A stretch of DNA of 15,282 bases, taken from assembly GCA_902472795.1 (NCBI GenBank), contig CABROZ010000053.1:1-15282 (forward strand). The letters are read 5' to 3'. The position numbers and the translations under genes are program-made. Each line of letters opens with the position of its first letter. The first letter of the stretch is position 1. Under the pieces are notes generated by a model. The model saw only the letters and a program-made list of their open reading frames with translations, had not been told where the DNA came from and did no database searches. Shown one piece after another: positions 6,783-15,282 of the stretch. Origin of the DNA: an uncultured Bacteroides sp. GTDB taxonomy: Bacteria; Bacteroidota; Bacteroidia; Bacteroidales; Bacteroidaceae.

Positions 6783-8477
6783 TTACCAGCCTTCATTCTG
6801 AGTGAGGTTCGGATTCTTGCGTATTTCCGAATCAGGTATCGGGTAGAAATACATCTTGTCATCCCATACCAGATTCTTCGTAGTACGGCCATACGACAAC
6901 GAACCGTCAGCCTCCTTGGTAATCACCAGACGATCGATGCTGGTAAATCCACCTTCCTTCCAGCGGCGTACATCCCAAAAACGATGTCCTTCAAAGGCCA
7001 GTTCCACCATACGTTCTTTCTTATAGACCGTCCAGAAATAATCATTGTCCATTCCTTCGGGCAGAGCAGGCATCTTCACATCCGAACGGTTACGTACCTG
7101 ATTGATAGCCTCACGGGCACTCATGGTCAGTTCGTCATTAGCCTGATCGGGTGAATCGAAGTATTTGAATGCAGCTTCGGCATAATTCATCAGGAATTCA
7201 CCCAAGCGGAAGGTAACCCAGCTGTGTGTCTTACCACCACTGCCGGTGCTGGCACTGATGTCCGTCGAACCATCCACATACTTCTTCACGTAATAACTGG
7301 TAGTAGTAGCGTAAGGCAGCGGAGCACCGTCGCGACCGCCTACAAAGGTTTCCAGTTCCATCGTATTGGTATTGGGCCATTTCTCACCATTACGAGCGAT
7401 GGTCATACCGAAGCGCGGATCAAGATCGGCATACGGATCAAGGCCTGCACGAACAGCCTGTTCCACCGTCAGATAGCTACCGTCAGTACGCTGGTAAGCA
7501 TCCACCAGAGTCTGTGTGGGGCAGTTACCCGAATTGGCATTTTCCATACTGATGGGGAAGTTTGTTGTTTCGGGCTCGGTAGTGCTGCCTACACGACGCA
7601 CAAAAATCATTTCGGAAGCTTTCCAATTGTTCTCGCCCCATATATCGGTATATTTACCCAGCTTGATACCATTTTCGTTGCAGTAATTAATGACATCAAG
7701 ATTAGCCTTGGCTGCCTGACGATAAAGTTCCTTGTCTTGAGTAGGATTGAACAGCTTGCTGGCACGATAAAGTAAGGTACGGGCTTTCAGCGCCAATGCC
7801 ATACCACGGTTCACACGTCCGGTTTCCGGATTGTCAGAATTACCGGCTGCGTCATTATCCAATTTACTGTAATCCACCGGAAGTTCAGGAGCTACAGCAT
7901 CGCACTCTTTTACTATAAAATCGAATACATCAGCTGCCGGCGTACGTGTTATACTATTGGCTTCAGCTTCTGTCAAGACCTCTGTAGTAAAAGGCACATC
8001 GCCATAAGCACGTACAAGCAAGAAATAGTAGTAAGCACGTAACAGCCGAACCTCATACTGGTAACGGTTGTATCGATTCATCTGAGACTGATAATCTTCA
8101 TCGTAACGGTGATCGATAAAATCTAAATCGACAGCGTTCTTCAAGAAGTAATTAGCTTCGCGAATAGGAGCATAATAACCGAACCAGGAATAAGGATTCA
8201 GTGCACTCCAGTTTCCGTTGGTATAGTCGAATACCGACGAATAAGTAATGGCCATCTCAGCCTCGTCGCAAGCCGAAGCACGCGAGCCACTGCCCAGCAA
8301 GTCATAGTCCAAAGAAGCGTAGATGTTGTTCACAAAACCGGCCGTACGACCAAAATCGGTGAACACATAGTCCGGACCGTATGTCTGATATTCATGATAG
8401 TCCATCTTGTCGGCACAGCCCGTCAAAGCAGCAGCAAAAGCCACAAGAAGACATGTTTTCTTTAATTTCATATTCAT
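6783..8477 (-). CDS. SusD/RagB-like glycan-binding lipoprotein (second pair)
   Basis: This 564-residue lipoprotein caps the SusC-like barrel encoded just upstream and helps deliver oligosaccharides into it. The lipobox is ALTGC (C21). The alpha-helical TPR-type SusD core is seen at about 101-165 (YYAPIREANYFL, then LLRAYYYFLLVRAYGDVPF), with GRVNRGMALALKARTLLYRAS at 220-240 (read as two stretches, GRVNRGMALAL and KARTLLYRAS). The C-terminal signature ERMVELAFEGHRFWDVRRW lies at 488-506, and the protein ends with FYPIPDSEIRKNPNLTQNEGW (544-564, read as FYPIPDSEIR and KNPNLTQNEGW). An in-frame ATG two codons downstream is an equally possible start. The gene begins 21 bases after its SusC partner. 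Ligand specificity cannot be read from the sequence. Confidence 0.95.
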   Translation of the reverse strand: MNMKLKKTCLLVAFAAALTGCADKMDYHEYQTYGPDYVFTDFGRTAGFVNNIYASLDYDLLGSGSRASACDEAEMAITYSSVFDYTNGNWSALNPYSWFGYYAPIREANYFLKNAVDLDFIDHRYDEDYQSQMNRYNRYQYEVRLLRAYYYFLLVRAYGDVPFTTEVLTEAEANSITRTPAADVFDFIVKECDAVAPELPVDYSKLDNDAAGNSDNPETGRVNRGMALALKARTLLYRASKLFNPTQDKELYRQAAKANLDVINYCNENGIKLGKYTDIWGENNWKASEMIFVRRVGSTTEPETTNFPISMENANSGNCPTQTLVDAYQRTDGSYLTVEQAVRAGLDPYADLDPRFGMTIARNGEKWPNTNTMELETFVGGRDGAPLPYATTTSYYVKKYVDGSTDISASTGSGGKTHSWVTFRLGEFLMNYAEAAFKYFDSPDQANDELTMSAREAINQVRNRSDVKMPALPEGMDNDYFWTVYKKERMVELAFEGHRFWDVRRWKEGGFTSIDRLVITKEADGSLSYGRTTKNLVWDDKMYFYPIPDSEIRKNPNLTQNEGW

Positions 8478-8498
8478 AACGTCTGTTGGTTAGTAAAA

Positions 8499-11400
8499 TT
8501 AAATACCTACTGAAAGTCCTACGTGAATAGAACGGGTTGCAGGATAAACATTGCCAATGGCCTCAGGATCGGTGATGTCAATGTGGTCGATGCTAAACAA
8601 GTCTGTACCTCTGACATATACCTTGGCATTACGCAACTTGATTCTTTCAATCCAAGCTGTCGGCAGTTTGTAATATACTTCGCAGTTACGCAACTTCAAG
8701 AAAGAACGGTCTTCCAACCATACAGAACTGTTCTGCAAGTTGTTATCTACTTCTTCTGTAGTCAGACGCGGGAAACGGGCCGAAGGATTCTCGGGAGTCC
8801 AACGGTTCTCGTATGCGTACTGAGAGATAGAAGTATTGTTAACCAAAGGACGATAGACGCTTGAAGTTAACCAAGCGCTGTAGTTGGCAACCCCCTGGAA
8901 GTAAGCGTTGAAACCGAAGCCTTTCCATTCCAGTCCCAGATTGAAGCCGTAGTAAATTTCAGGCCAGGCCGTACTGTAACCCATAGGTATCATATCGTTA
9001 GAGTTAACTACACCATCGTTGTTCACATCCTTATATTTCAGGTCGCCCGGTTTCACAGGACCGAACTGTTGGGGAACGCTGTTATCAATATCGGCCTGAT
9101 CGACAAAATGACCAATGGCCTGCAAGCCCCATACCTGACCGATAGGACGGCCCACAGCACTCAGATATTCGTAGGGTTTCGGTTCTTCCAGATTCTCAAT
9201 AATTTTACTACGATTGAACGAATATGTACCACCTAAACGGAGCTTGAAATCGCCAATCTGCTTGCTATAATCCAAGCCCAATTCTGTACCCCAACTATCT
9301 ACAATACCAGCATTGACATACGGGCTGCTGATACCTAACACACTGGAATTTCGTCCACCGGCATCAACCCAGATATCGGAACGACGTTCGTAGAAACCGT
9401 CAATACTGAAGTTCAGACCTTTCAGTAACGATACATCCAAACCTACATTATATTTATAAGCCTTTTCCAGAACTCCGTTAAGCGAAGCCAGACGGGCTTC
9501 TGCCCAACCGCCGTCACCGTTGCCGAAGTTATTACCTCCTACAACAGGATACGTACTACCTCCACCCATCAAATCTTTATGCCAATATCCATCATAAGGT
9601 GTATTGTCTGTGTTGATGATGCCGAACGAAGCACGCAACTTCATGAAATCAATGATATTCTGATTCTTCATAAAGTCTTCATTGCTGATGACCCATGACA
9701 AGCCCACGGTAGGAGCCGGTTTCCAGCGACTGTTCGGATCGAGTTTGTTCGAAGCCGAGAACATCAACGTAAAATCGGCAAAATAGCGGTTGTCGTAACC
9801 ATAGTGTGTGTACCAACCGGCACTCTGAGTATATAAAGGCACGTTAGTAGCCTCATTGAATTTATAAGTATAGAGCAACATCGTATAGATATCGTGCAGA
9901 CCAAAACTACGATTCCAGTCCACATTCATCTGATAGTTGAACGAACGATACTGCCAGTCAAGCTTGGAAGAGCCATTGGAACTGCTCACCGAACCTCCCG
10001 TTACATTGGAAAACTCTGAGGGTTCACCATTCTCCCAAGCAGTTACAGTTGTCATTCCCCAACGATCGCTACGACGGAAATCTTCCCAGAACGAAGACAA
10101 AGCATCGTAACCGATACGCACCGATGCCCCCAATCCTTCGGTAATGGAAGACAAGTCCTGGCGCAGATTCATGTCAGCATACAGTGCGCGAGTATTGCCA
10201 CGAGAATATCCGTGTCCTTGAGCCAGATAAACTGGATTATAGTCGCCGCTCCACGTGTTGTTACCACCCCACAAACCGTTTTCGGTCTTTACAGGGAAAG
10301 CAGCAGAAGGCACGGTATAAAGCTTGCCGATTAGATCATCGCCCGATGAACTGGGACGGCTGAACTCACTCAAAACACCTGAGATGTTGGTCTGCAAACG
10401 AGTTGTCGGAGTCAGGTCGATATCCAGATTCGAACGGAAGTTGAAACGCGAATACTTATCCTGTGTAGAAATGCCACTGGCCATAGGATTCTTAATGAAA
10501 CCACGATTGTTCTGCAGATTCAGCATAGTAAAGTAACGCATCTTCGTCGAACCACCCCGGAAAGTCAATGTAGCGATATCTGTCGTACCCAAATCACGGA
10601 ACACTTCATCCATCCAGTTCACATTGGGATAGAGATAAGGATACTTGCCACTTTGGAAAGCATTCAGTTCGTTCTGCGAGTAACGGGCTGCCTTACCATC
10701 GTTGGCCAATGCCTCGTTGATAGCAGAAGCGTACGTATAAGCATCGGCCATCTCGGGCAAACGGGTCTGCATGTTAAAGCCATGATCGTAGGAGAAGTTA
10801 ATCTCGCGGCTCTTATACATACCACGTTTGGTTACGATGTTAACTACGCCATTGGCTCCACGGAAACCATAAAGGGCAACGGCTGCCGCATCGCGCAAAA
10901 TGCTTACTGATTCTACTTCCTCGGGCGAAATATAATTCAAAGCCTGATAGTTGTTATCACGCTCCAGTCCATCTACCACCAACAGAATCCCCTGGTTGCT
11001 CAACGTCTTGGGACCACGGATAGCCATGGACGAGATCTGATCCCACACGTTTCCGGTTTTCTGCATCGTATAGAGGCCGGCTACATTTCCATACAAGGCA
11101 TTACCTACATTGAAAGTAGAACGATTGTCGATCTGGTCAGCATATACGGTAGATACGGCACCAGTACTCTCGGCGTTCGTCTGTTCCAGGCCAAAGCCAT
11201 AGTTTACTTTCTGTGAGGCAAAGTCCATCACCACCTTCAGTGGCTGTCCTGCCTTTACTTTCACCACTTTGGTGTCATCACGACCTGTACGGATGCACAA
11301 CTTATTGTCACTTTCGGCATTGATTTCAAACTTACCGTGCCGATCGGTCGTTACACGCAACGACGGATTGTCCACAACCGAAATCAACGCGCCCTCGATC

Positions 11401-11516
11401 GGGTTGCCCTGACGGTCAACCACCGTACCAACCACATTGACTTCCTGCGCCGCCACACTGAGCGAAACACAAGCCATCATTGCTAAAGAAGCTATGAGTC
11501 TATATCTTTTTTTCAT
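8499..11516 (-). CDS. SusC/RagA-like TonB-dependent outer-membrane transporter (second pair, complete)
   Basis: This 1005-residue protein is a complete SusC-type TonB-dependent receptor that imports oligosaccharides through the outer membrane using energy from TonB. A signal peptide (cut after AAQ, residue 24) precedes a carboxypeptidase-regulatory-like domain at about 27-100 (VVGTVVDRQGNPIEGALISV). The plug domain covers about 110-230, with SMAIRG (163-168), ILLVVDGLERD (177-187), VESVSILRDAAAVALYGFRG (201-220) and ANGVVNIVTKRG (221-232). The rest is a 22-strand beta barrel, with a calcium-loop-like DVNNDGVVNSND near residue 830. The protein ends in a barrel strand (VGLSVGI). It lies 32 bases after the first SusD gene and 21 bases before its own SusD partner. 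Family and role are certain; the glycan is not. Confidence 0.97.
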   Translation of the reverse strand: MKKRYRLIASLAMMACVSLSVAAQEVNVVGTVVDRQGNPIEGALISVVDNPSLRVTTDRHGKFEINAESDNKLCIRTGRDDTKVVKVKAGQPLKVVMDFASQKVNYGFGLEQTNAESTGAVSTVYADQIDNRSTFNVGNALYGNVAGLYTMQKTGNVWDQISSMAIRGPKTLSNQGILLVVDGLERDNNYQALNYISPEEVESVSILRDAAAVALYGFRGANGVVNIVTKRGMYKSREINFSYDHGFNMQTRLPEMADAYTYASAINEALANDGKAARYSQNELNAFQSGKYPYLYPNVNWMDEVFRDLGTTDIATLTFRGGSTKMRYFTMLNLQNNRGFIKNPMASGISTQDKYSRFNFRSNLDIDLTPTTRLQTNISGVLSEFSRPSSSGDDLIGKLYTVPSAAFPVKTENGLWGGNNTWSGDYNPVYLAQGHGYSRGNTRALYADMNLRQDLSSITEGLGASVRIGYDALSSFWEDFRRSDRWGMTTVTAWENGEPSEFSNVTGGSVSSSNGSSKLDWQYRSFNYQMNVDWNRSFGLHDIYTMLLYTYKFNEATNVPLYTQSAGWYTHYGYDNRYFADFTLMFSASNKLDPNSRWKPAPTVGLSWVISNEDFMKNQNIIDFMKLRASFGIINTDNTPYDGYWHKDLMGGGSTYPVVGGNNFGNGDGGWAEARLASLNGVLEKAYKYNVGLDVSLLKGLNFSIDGFYERRSDIWVDAGGRNSSVLGISSPYVNAGIVDSWGTELGLDYSKQIGDFKLRLGGTYSFNRSKIIENLEEPKPYEYLSAVGRPIGQVWGLQAIGHFVDQADIDNSVPQQFGPVKPGDLKYKDVNNDGVVNSNDMIPMGYSTAWPEIYYGFNLGLEWKGFGFNAYFQGVANYSAWLTSSVYRPLVNNTSISQYAYENRWTPENPSARFPRLTTEEVDNNLQNSSVWLEDRSFLKLRNCEVYYKLPTAWIERIKLRNAKVYVRGTDLFSIDHIDITDPEAIGNVYPATRSIHVGLSVGI

Positions 11517-11548
11517 GTTGTTTTTCTTATATTATGGTTGTTATACCG

Positions 11549-13492
11549 TTAGTTCCAACCCGGATTCTGATTCAGGCCATAGCCTTTGTTCACTTCCGAA
11601 GGCGGGAGAGCAGACAGATACCACTTCGGGCTAAAGTTAGTCCACCAGATGCGTCTTTCGTTCTGAATCTCGAATACTTCGTATTTAAACTGGGTGGGCT
11701 TATTCGCAAATTGTCCGGTACCATCCGGTCCGTTGCCCTGCGTACCCGACCAGGGTCTGTCACCACCACCGTCATTACGGTAAATCTTCAATCCGTGCAA
11801 TTTTGCCTGGAACAGGTCAGCACGTTTGTAACGGATGAGATCGAAGAAACGAACATCTTCCAAGCCCAGTTCGCAGGCACGTTCACGCAGAATCTCTTCC
11901 AACAAAGCATCCTTGTCGGTTGTGAGATTCTTGGTCGGATTACATTCGGCCAATCCACCCAATCCTACACGGGCACGGACTTTATCCACTTGCTGAATGG
12001 CGCCGGCCAGGTCGCCATGATAAAGCAAAGCTTCCGCATAGATCAAGTAAACTTCTGCCAGACGCAGATACGGCCACTGCGGATAACCTGCAATCTTACC
12101 GGTTTTAAAGAACTTAGCCAGACTGAATCCCGTAGCTACGCTACCGGTACCGGTCGAAGTACTGGTCAGGTTGTCACGTCCGCCAATCCAAAACTCAGCA
12201 GCATGATCGCCATAACTGTCACCGTTTACCCACATCGTCTCGTACAGACGCGGATCGCGTACAGGCTTGTTGTAATCGTTATTCTCGAAGAAGGGATTGG
12301 CACCATCCTTTAACAAGTTTGTTGCATTGAACGGAGTACCGTCACTCATCGGGAACATAGCCATGTATTCGTATGTCGGCGTATATCCTCCATTATCAGG
12401 AAAGGCATAATCATAACCAGCATACCATCTATAATCCCATGTTCCACCACTCTTATATCCTGTCACACGTGTTGAAATCAATAATTCCGTATTGTTCTGA
12501 CGCTCGAAATATGCTTTGAAGAAGGCGTTACGATAGTCGCTCACACTCGTACCCGAAGCCTGCATCAATTCATATACGCCATTGGTATTCAGTGCATCGA
12601 AGAAGGCCTTGCATGCTTCATACAGACGATTCCACCAATCATCGCTATATTTACCGTACCATACCTGCAGATTGGTCACTGCATCTTGCGGCGCTTCATT
12701 GCAATAAGCCTCATTACTGTTAAATAACGGACTGGCTGCAAACAGCAGAATCTTACACTTCAGAGCCATGGCAGCCGCCTTGGTCACACGTCCCTGCCAG
12801 TTGGCGTCGTCCGTGCCCAGGCTCCAAGGTAAATCAGTTTCATTGATGGCCTGATCCAGCAGATCGATCATAAAATTGGCTGTTGCTTCGGCCGTAGCAC
12901 GCGGAATTTCGTAAGTCTCCTGTACATCGTAGGTTTTGTCAACCAATGGCAGACCTCCAAAATGACGGAACATGTCGAAATAGCGGGAAGCAATGATGAC
13001 TTTCGCCTCTGCTTTCAGACGGTTTTTCTCGGCCTGCTCCATATCGGGCACCCGATCCACGTTTTCAATGAACATCCAGCTCGAACGGATGGCTTCCCAA
13101 GTCCGGTAGCCATAATAGGCAAATCGTACTCTACCTCTTTCATCATCTTCATCAGAAGCCGTATAAGCACCACTGTAATACAGCGAATTCACACCACTCC
13201 ACGAGTTGTGGCTGTGCCAGCAGTCCGACATGGTCTCGAACATACCCGTATTCATTTTCTGCTTGTTGACCTCCCAATAATAAGGCAGACCGTAGTACAT
13301 ATCTTTATAGGTATTCCACAGGAAAGCCCTTGCATAATCGGCTTTACCGAAAATAGAATCCTGATTCAGGTCGCTGGTCGTAGGCGGCTTTTCGAGGAAA
13401 GCGTCACCAAACTTTATTTCATCGACACAGGAGGCAAAAAACACAGATGATCCTACCAGTGCCGCAAATATCCAACTCATTATATGTTTCAT
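11549..13492 (-). CDS. SusD/RagB-like glycan-binding lipoprotein (first pair)
   Basis: This 647-residue lipoprotein has a signal ending at FFASC (C22) followed by VDE. It is about 80 residues longer than the other SusD in the window. SusD features are the helical region LKAEAKVIIASRYFDMFRHFGGLPL (159-183, seen as LKAEAKVIIASRYFDMF then RHFGGLPL), TKAAAMALKCKILLFAASPLF (237-257, seen as TKAAAMALKCKILL then FAASPLF), WPYLRLAEVYLIYAEALL (473-490), LREERACELGLEDVRFFDLIRY in family terms (here RERACELGLEDVRFFDLIRY, 536-555) and a C-terminal ALPPSEVNKGYGLNQNPGW (628-646). It pairs with the SusC-like gene ending 39 bases upstream. Its sequence differs strongly from the second SusD, so the two pairs probably bind different fragments or chain lengths (inference). 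Confidence 0.95.
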   Translation of the reverse strand: MKHIMSWIFAALVGSSVFFASCVDEIKFGDAFLEKPPTTSDLNQDSIFGKADYARAFLWNTYKDMYYGLPYYWEVNKQKMNTGMFETMSDCWHSHNSWSGVNSLYYSGAYTASDEDDERGRVRFAYYGYRTWEAIRSSWMFIENVDRVPDMEQAEKNRLKAEAKVIIASRYFDMFRHFGGLPLVDKTYDVQETYEIPRATAEATANFMIDLLDQAINETDLPWSLGTDDANWQGRVTKAAAMALKCKILLFAASPLFNSNEAYCNEAPQDAVTNLQVWYGKYSDDWWNRLYEACKAFFDALNTNGVYELMQASGTSVSDYRNAFFKAYFERQNNTELLISTRVTGYKSGGTWDYRWYAGYDYAFPDNGGYTPTYEYMAMFPMSDGTPFNATNLLKDGANPFFENNDYNKPVRDPRLYETMWVNGDSYGDHAAEFWIGGRDNLTSTSTGTGSVATGFSLAKFFKTGKIAGYPQWPYLRLAEVYLIYAEALLYHGDLAGAIQQVDKVRARVGLGGLAECNPTKNLTTDKDALLEEILRERACELGLEDVRFFDLIRYKRADLFQAKLHGLKIYRNDGGGDRPWSGTQGNGPDGTGQFANKPTQFKYEVFEIQNERRIWWTNFSPKWYLSALPPSEVNKGYGLNQNPGWN

Positions 13493-13531
13493 AATCTCAA
13501 GTTCTTAAATCTTGCGTTAATATGTTACTAT

Positions 13532-15282
13532 TTAGAAGCCCAGCTTCAAACCGATGTTGAATACACGTGTCAACGGGTAGTTCGGACGGTCGCTCTGACG
13601 CGATTCCGGGTCGCCCCACATGAAGCCGGTAATAGTCAGCAGGTTGTATCCGTTGATATACAGACGACAATCGTTTAACTTCAGTTTCTTCATGAAGGGG
13701 AAATCGAAGTTATAACCTATCTCAACGTTCTTCAGACGCAAATAGCTGGCATTGATCAGATACAAGTCACTCTGGGCGTAGTTGTTGCTGGCACTGGTAG
13801 CCGTGGCACGCGGGAACTTCGCCGTAAAGGTATCGGCCGACGAACGCCACGTATTCTCGTACTGATAGAGCAGCAAGCCTTTGTTCTGCGTATCGCCCAA
13901 CGGCTGACGGAACTCGGAAAGCATACGGTCCACATTCCAGGCACCGGTCCACTGCATGGAGAAATCGAAGTTCTTCCACGAGAAGCCCATATTCAGACCA
14001 GCCGTATATTCGGGCACATCGGTAAAGCCGATATCACGGGTTGCATCGTCACCGGTAATCTTACCGTCACGGTCAAGATCGACATAAACTGCATCACCCG
14101 GTTTCATCGTAATGCCGTGATCGGCTATCGGCATCCCGAATTCTTCCATATAACGGGCATCGGCTGTTTCATCGTAGTATCCCCAAAACTTGTACATAGA
14201 ACGAGAACCAACGACACGTCCCGTCTCATACATCCAAGGCTCATTCTTTGCCACCTCGTTCATATATACAATCTTGTTACGGGCAAAAGAAATATTGAAG
14301 TTAGCCCAATAACGGAAGTCTTCATTCACCTGTTCATTCCACTTAGCCTGAACTTCGAAACCTTTGTTCTGCACCTTACCTACATTAATTGCCGGCAATG
14401 ACATGCCTAACAGACCAGGCAAGTAATCAGGATTACGCAAAATGTCTCGACGGTTCTCAATAAAGTACTCAGCCGATATATTCAGACGCTCATTCAGAAT
14501 TGTGAAGTCCACACCGTAGTTCTGCTTGACAGAAGTTTCCCATTTGGCATTGGGATTGGTGTGCGTCGATTCCCAAGCACCCGGTTTGGCAGTACCGATG
14601 TTCTGACCGAGGAATGCACCCGAACTGCTTCCATATCCGTATGATCCCGGCAGATACCAGAATCGCTGACTTTGAAACTTATCGTTACCAACCATACCGA
14701 CTGATACACGGAACTTCATGTAGCTGATGACTTTCTTCAACGGAGCAAAGAAAGGTTCCTCACTGATGGTCCAACCCACCGAACCGGCAGGGAAGAAACC
14801 GTAACGGTTTTCAGGATTAAAGTTCTCGGAACCGTTGTAGCCTACGTTGAACTCAGCCATATATCGTGTCTTCCAATCGTAGGTGACACGGCCAACCAAA
14901 CCTACATAACCGGTCGGTATGTAGTCGTACTCGCCACCGGGATAATAGCGTTTCGACTGGTTATAAAGCAAAAGAGCCGACACATTGTGATCGCCGAACT
15001 TGCGGGCATAGTTGATACCCAACTCCATGTACCAGTCGCGGGCTTTGCCCGAGTTGCTGTTCGAATAACTGGTCTGTGTGTCCGAACCCGACTTCTTGAA
15101 GTTGATGACATCACCATCTCCGATCACCGGCATGTAAGTAGCCACTGAAGAAGAAGCCACCTTCGTCGTGCTGTAACTGGAGTTGTAAGAGCCCTTCAAC
15201 TTTATAGACAAGCCCTTGGTGATGAAGTCCAGCTTCTGATCCAGAATCAGGTCAAGGTTCACCACGTTGGTAGATGTACTAC
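13532..15282 (-). CDS. SusC/RagA-like TonB-dependent transporter (first pair), N-terminus cut by window edge
   Basis: About 583 residues of the C-terminal barrel of a SusC-like receptor are visible. The reading frame stays open to the window end (the codons before the GTG at 15263-15265 read STSTN), so that GTG is internal and the signal peptide, carboxypeptidase-like and plug domains lie beyond 15282. Typical SusC barrel motifs include LDQKLDFITKGLSIKLKG near the visible start, ENRYGFFPAGSVGWTISEEPFF (as ENRYGFFPAGS and VGWTISEEPFF), and a calcium-loop-like DLDRDGKITGDD encoded at about 14050-14085. The protein ends in VFNIGLKLGF, a proper last barrel strand. It is the most upstream gene seen in the transporter operon; the promoter and any regulator must lie to the right. 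Confidence 0.96.
   Translation of the reverse strand, partial: STSTNVVNLDLILDQKLDFITKGLSIKLKGSYNSSYSTTKVASSSVATYMPVIGDGDVINFKKSGSDTQTSYSNSNSGKARDWYMELGINYARKFGDHNVSALLLYNQSKRYYPGGEYDYIPTGYVGLVGRVTYDWKTRYMAEFNVGYNGSENFNPENRYGFFPAGSVGWTISEEPFFAPLKKVISYMKFRVSVGMVGNDKFQSQRFWYLPGSYGYGSSSGAFLGQNIGTAKPGAWESTHTNPNAKWETSVKQNYGVDFTILNERLNISAEYFIENRRDILRNPDYLPGLLGMSLPAINVGKVQNKGFEVQAKWNEQVNEDFRYWANFNISFARNKIVYMNEVAKNEPWMYETGRVVGSRSMYKFWGYYDETADARYMEEFGMPIADHGITMKPGDAVYVDLDRDGKITGDDATRDIGFTDVPEYTAGLNMGFSWKNFDFSMQWTGAWNVDRMLSEFRQPLGDTQNKGLLLYQYENTWRSSADTFTAKFPRATATSASNNYAQSDLYLINASYLRLKNVEIGYNFDFPFMKKLKLNDCRLYINGYNLLTITGFMWGDPESRQSDRPNYPLTRVFNIGLKLGF

Noticed and set aside
15263..15265. GTG as the start of the first SusC-like gene
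   Set aside because: The frame stays open to the window edge with SusC-like sequence, and no signal peptide or plug domain follows the GTG, so the gene continues beyond the window.
1..15282. tRNA, rRNA, CRISPR arrays, insertion sequences, integrases or phage genes
   Set aside because: No array-like direct repeats, transposase or integrase motifs, or tRNA-like folds were seen on either strand by eye.

Overview
The window looks like part of a polysaccharide utilization locus (PUL) from a gut-type member of the Bacteroidota, most likely Bacteroides or a close relative. The evidence is two tandem SusC/SusD outer-membrane glycan import pairs, acidic residues right after the lipobox cysteines, a TAnnTTTG-type -7 box and weak A/T-rich ribosome-binding regions. 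All nine genes lie on the minus strand, so transcription runs from the right edge (15282) to the left edge.

Right block (15282 to 4324): a SusC-like transporter truncated by the window edge, its SusD-like partner, a complete second SusC/SusD pair, a lipoprotein with a discoidin-type (F5/8 C) domain that sits where a surface glycan-binding protein is expected, and a surface lipoprotein GH16 endo-glycanase with a DUF1735-like N-terminal domain. Gaps between these genes are only 21 to 47 bases, so they are probably one transcription unit. A perfect 14-bp inverted repeat (4254-4302) follows the GH16 gene.

Left block (4003 to 230): after a 320-base gap holding a promoter-like -7 box and a GC-rich leader come a DUF2264 (GH154-type) protein, a BNR_4 seven-bladed propeller protein and a GH88/GH105 unsaturated glucuronyl hydrolase. 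These are 38 and 52 bases apart and end at a strong Rho-independent terminator (122-165). This cassette is clearly more GC-rich and almost free of TTA, CTA and TCA codons compared with the transporter genes, which suggests a different history.

Working model (inference): the GH16 enzyme cuts a polysaccharide backbone at the cell surface, the SusCD pairs and the F5/8C lipoprotein capture and import the fragments, and the three left-block enzymes strip uronic-acid side-chain ends in the periplasm. The propeller protein would act as a lyase that leaves a 4,5-unsaturated glucuronic acid, the GH105 enzyme would remove that sugar, and the DUF2264/GH154 protein would remove saturated glucuronic acid. 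Together with GH16 this best fits a type II arabinogalactan or a related rhamnose/glucuronate-capped plant glycan. The substrate is not proved by the sequence, and no regulator gene is visible.
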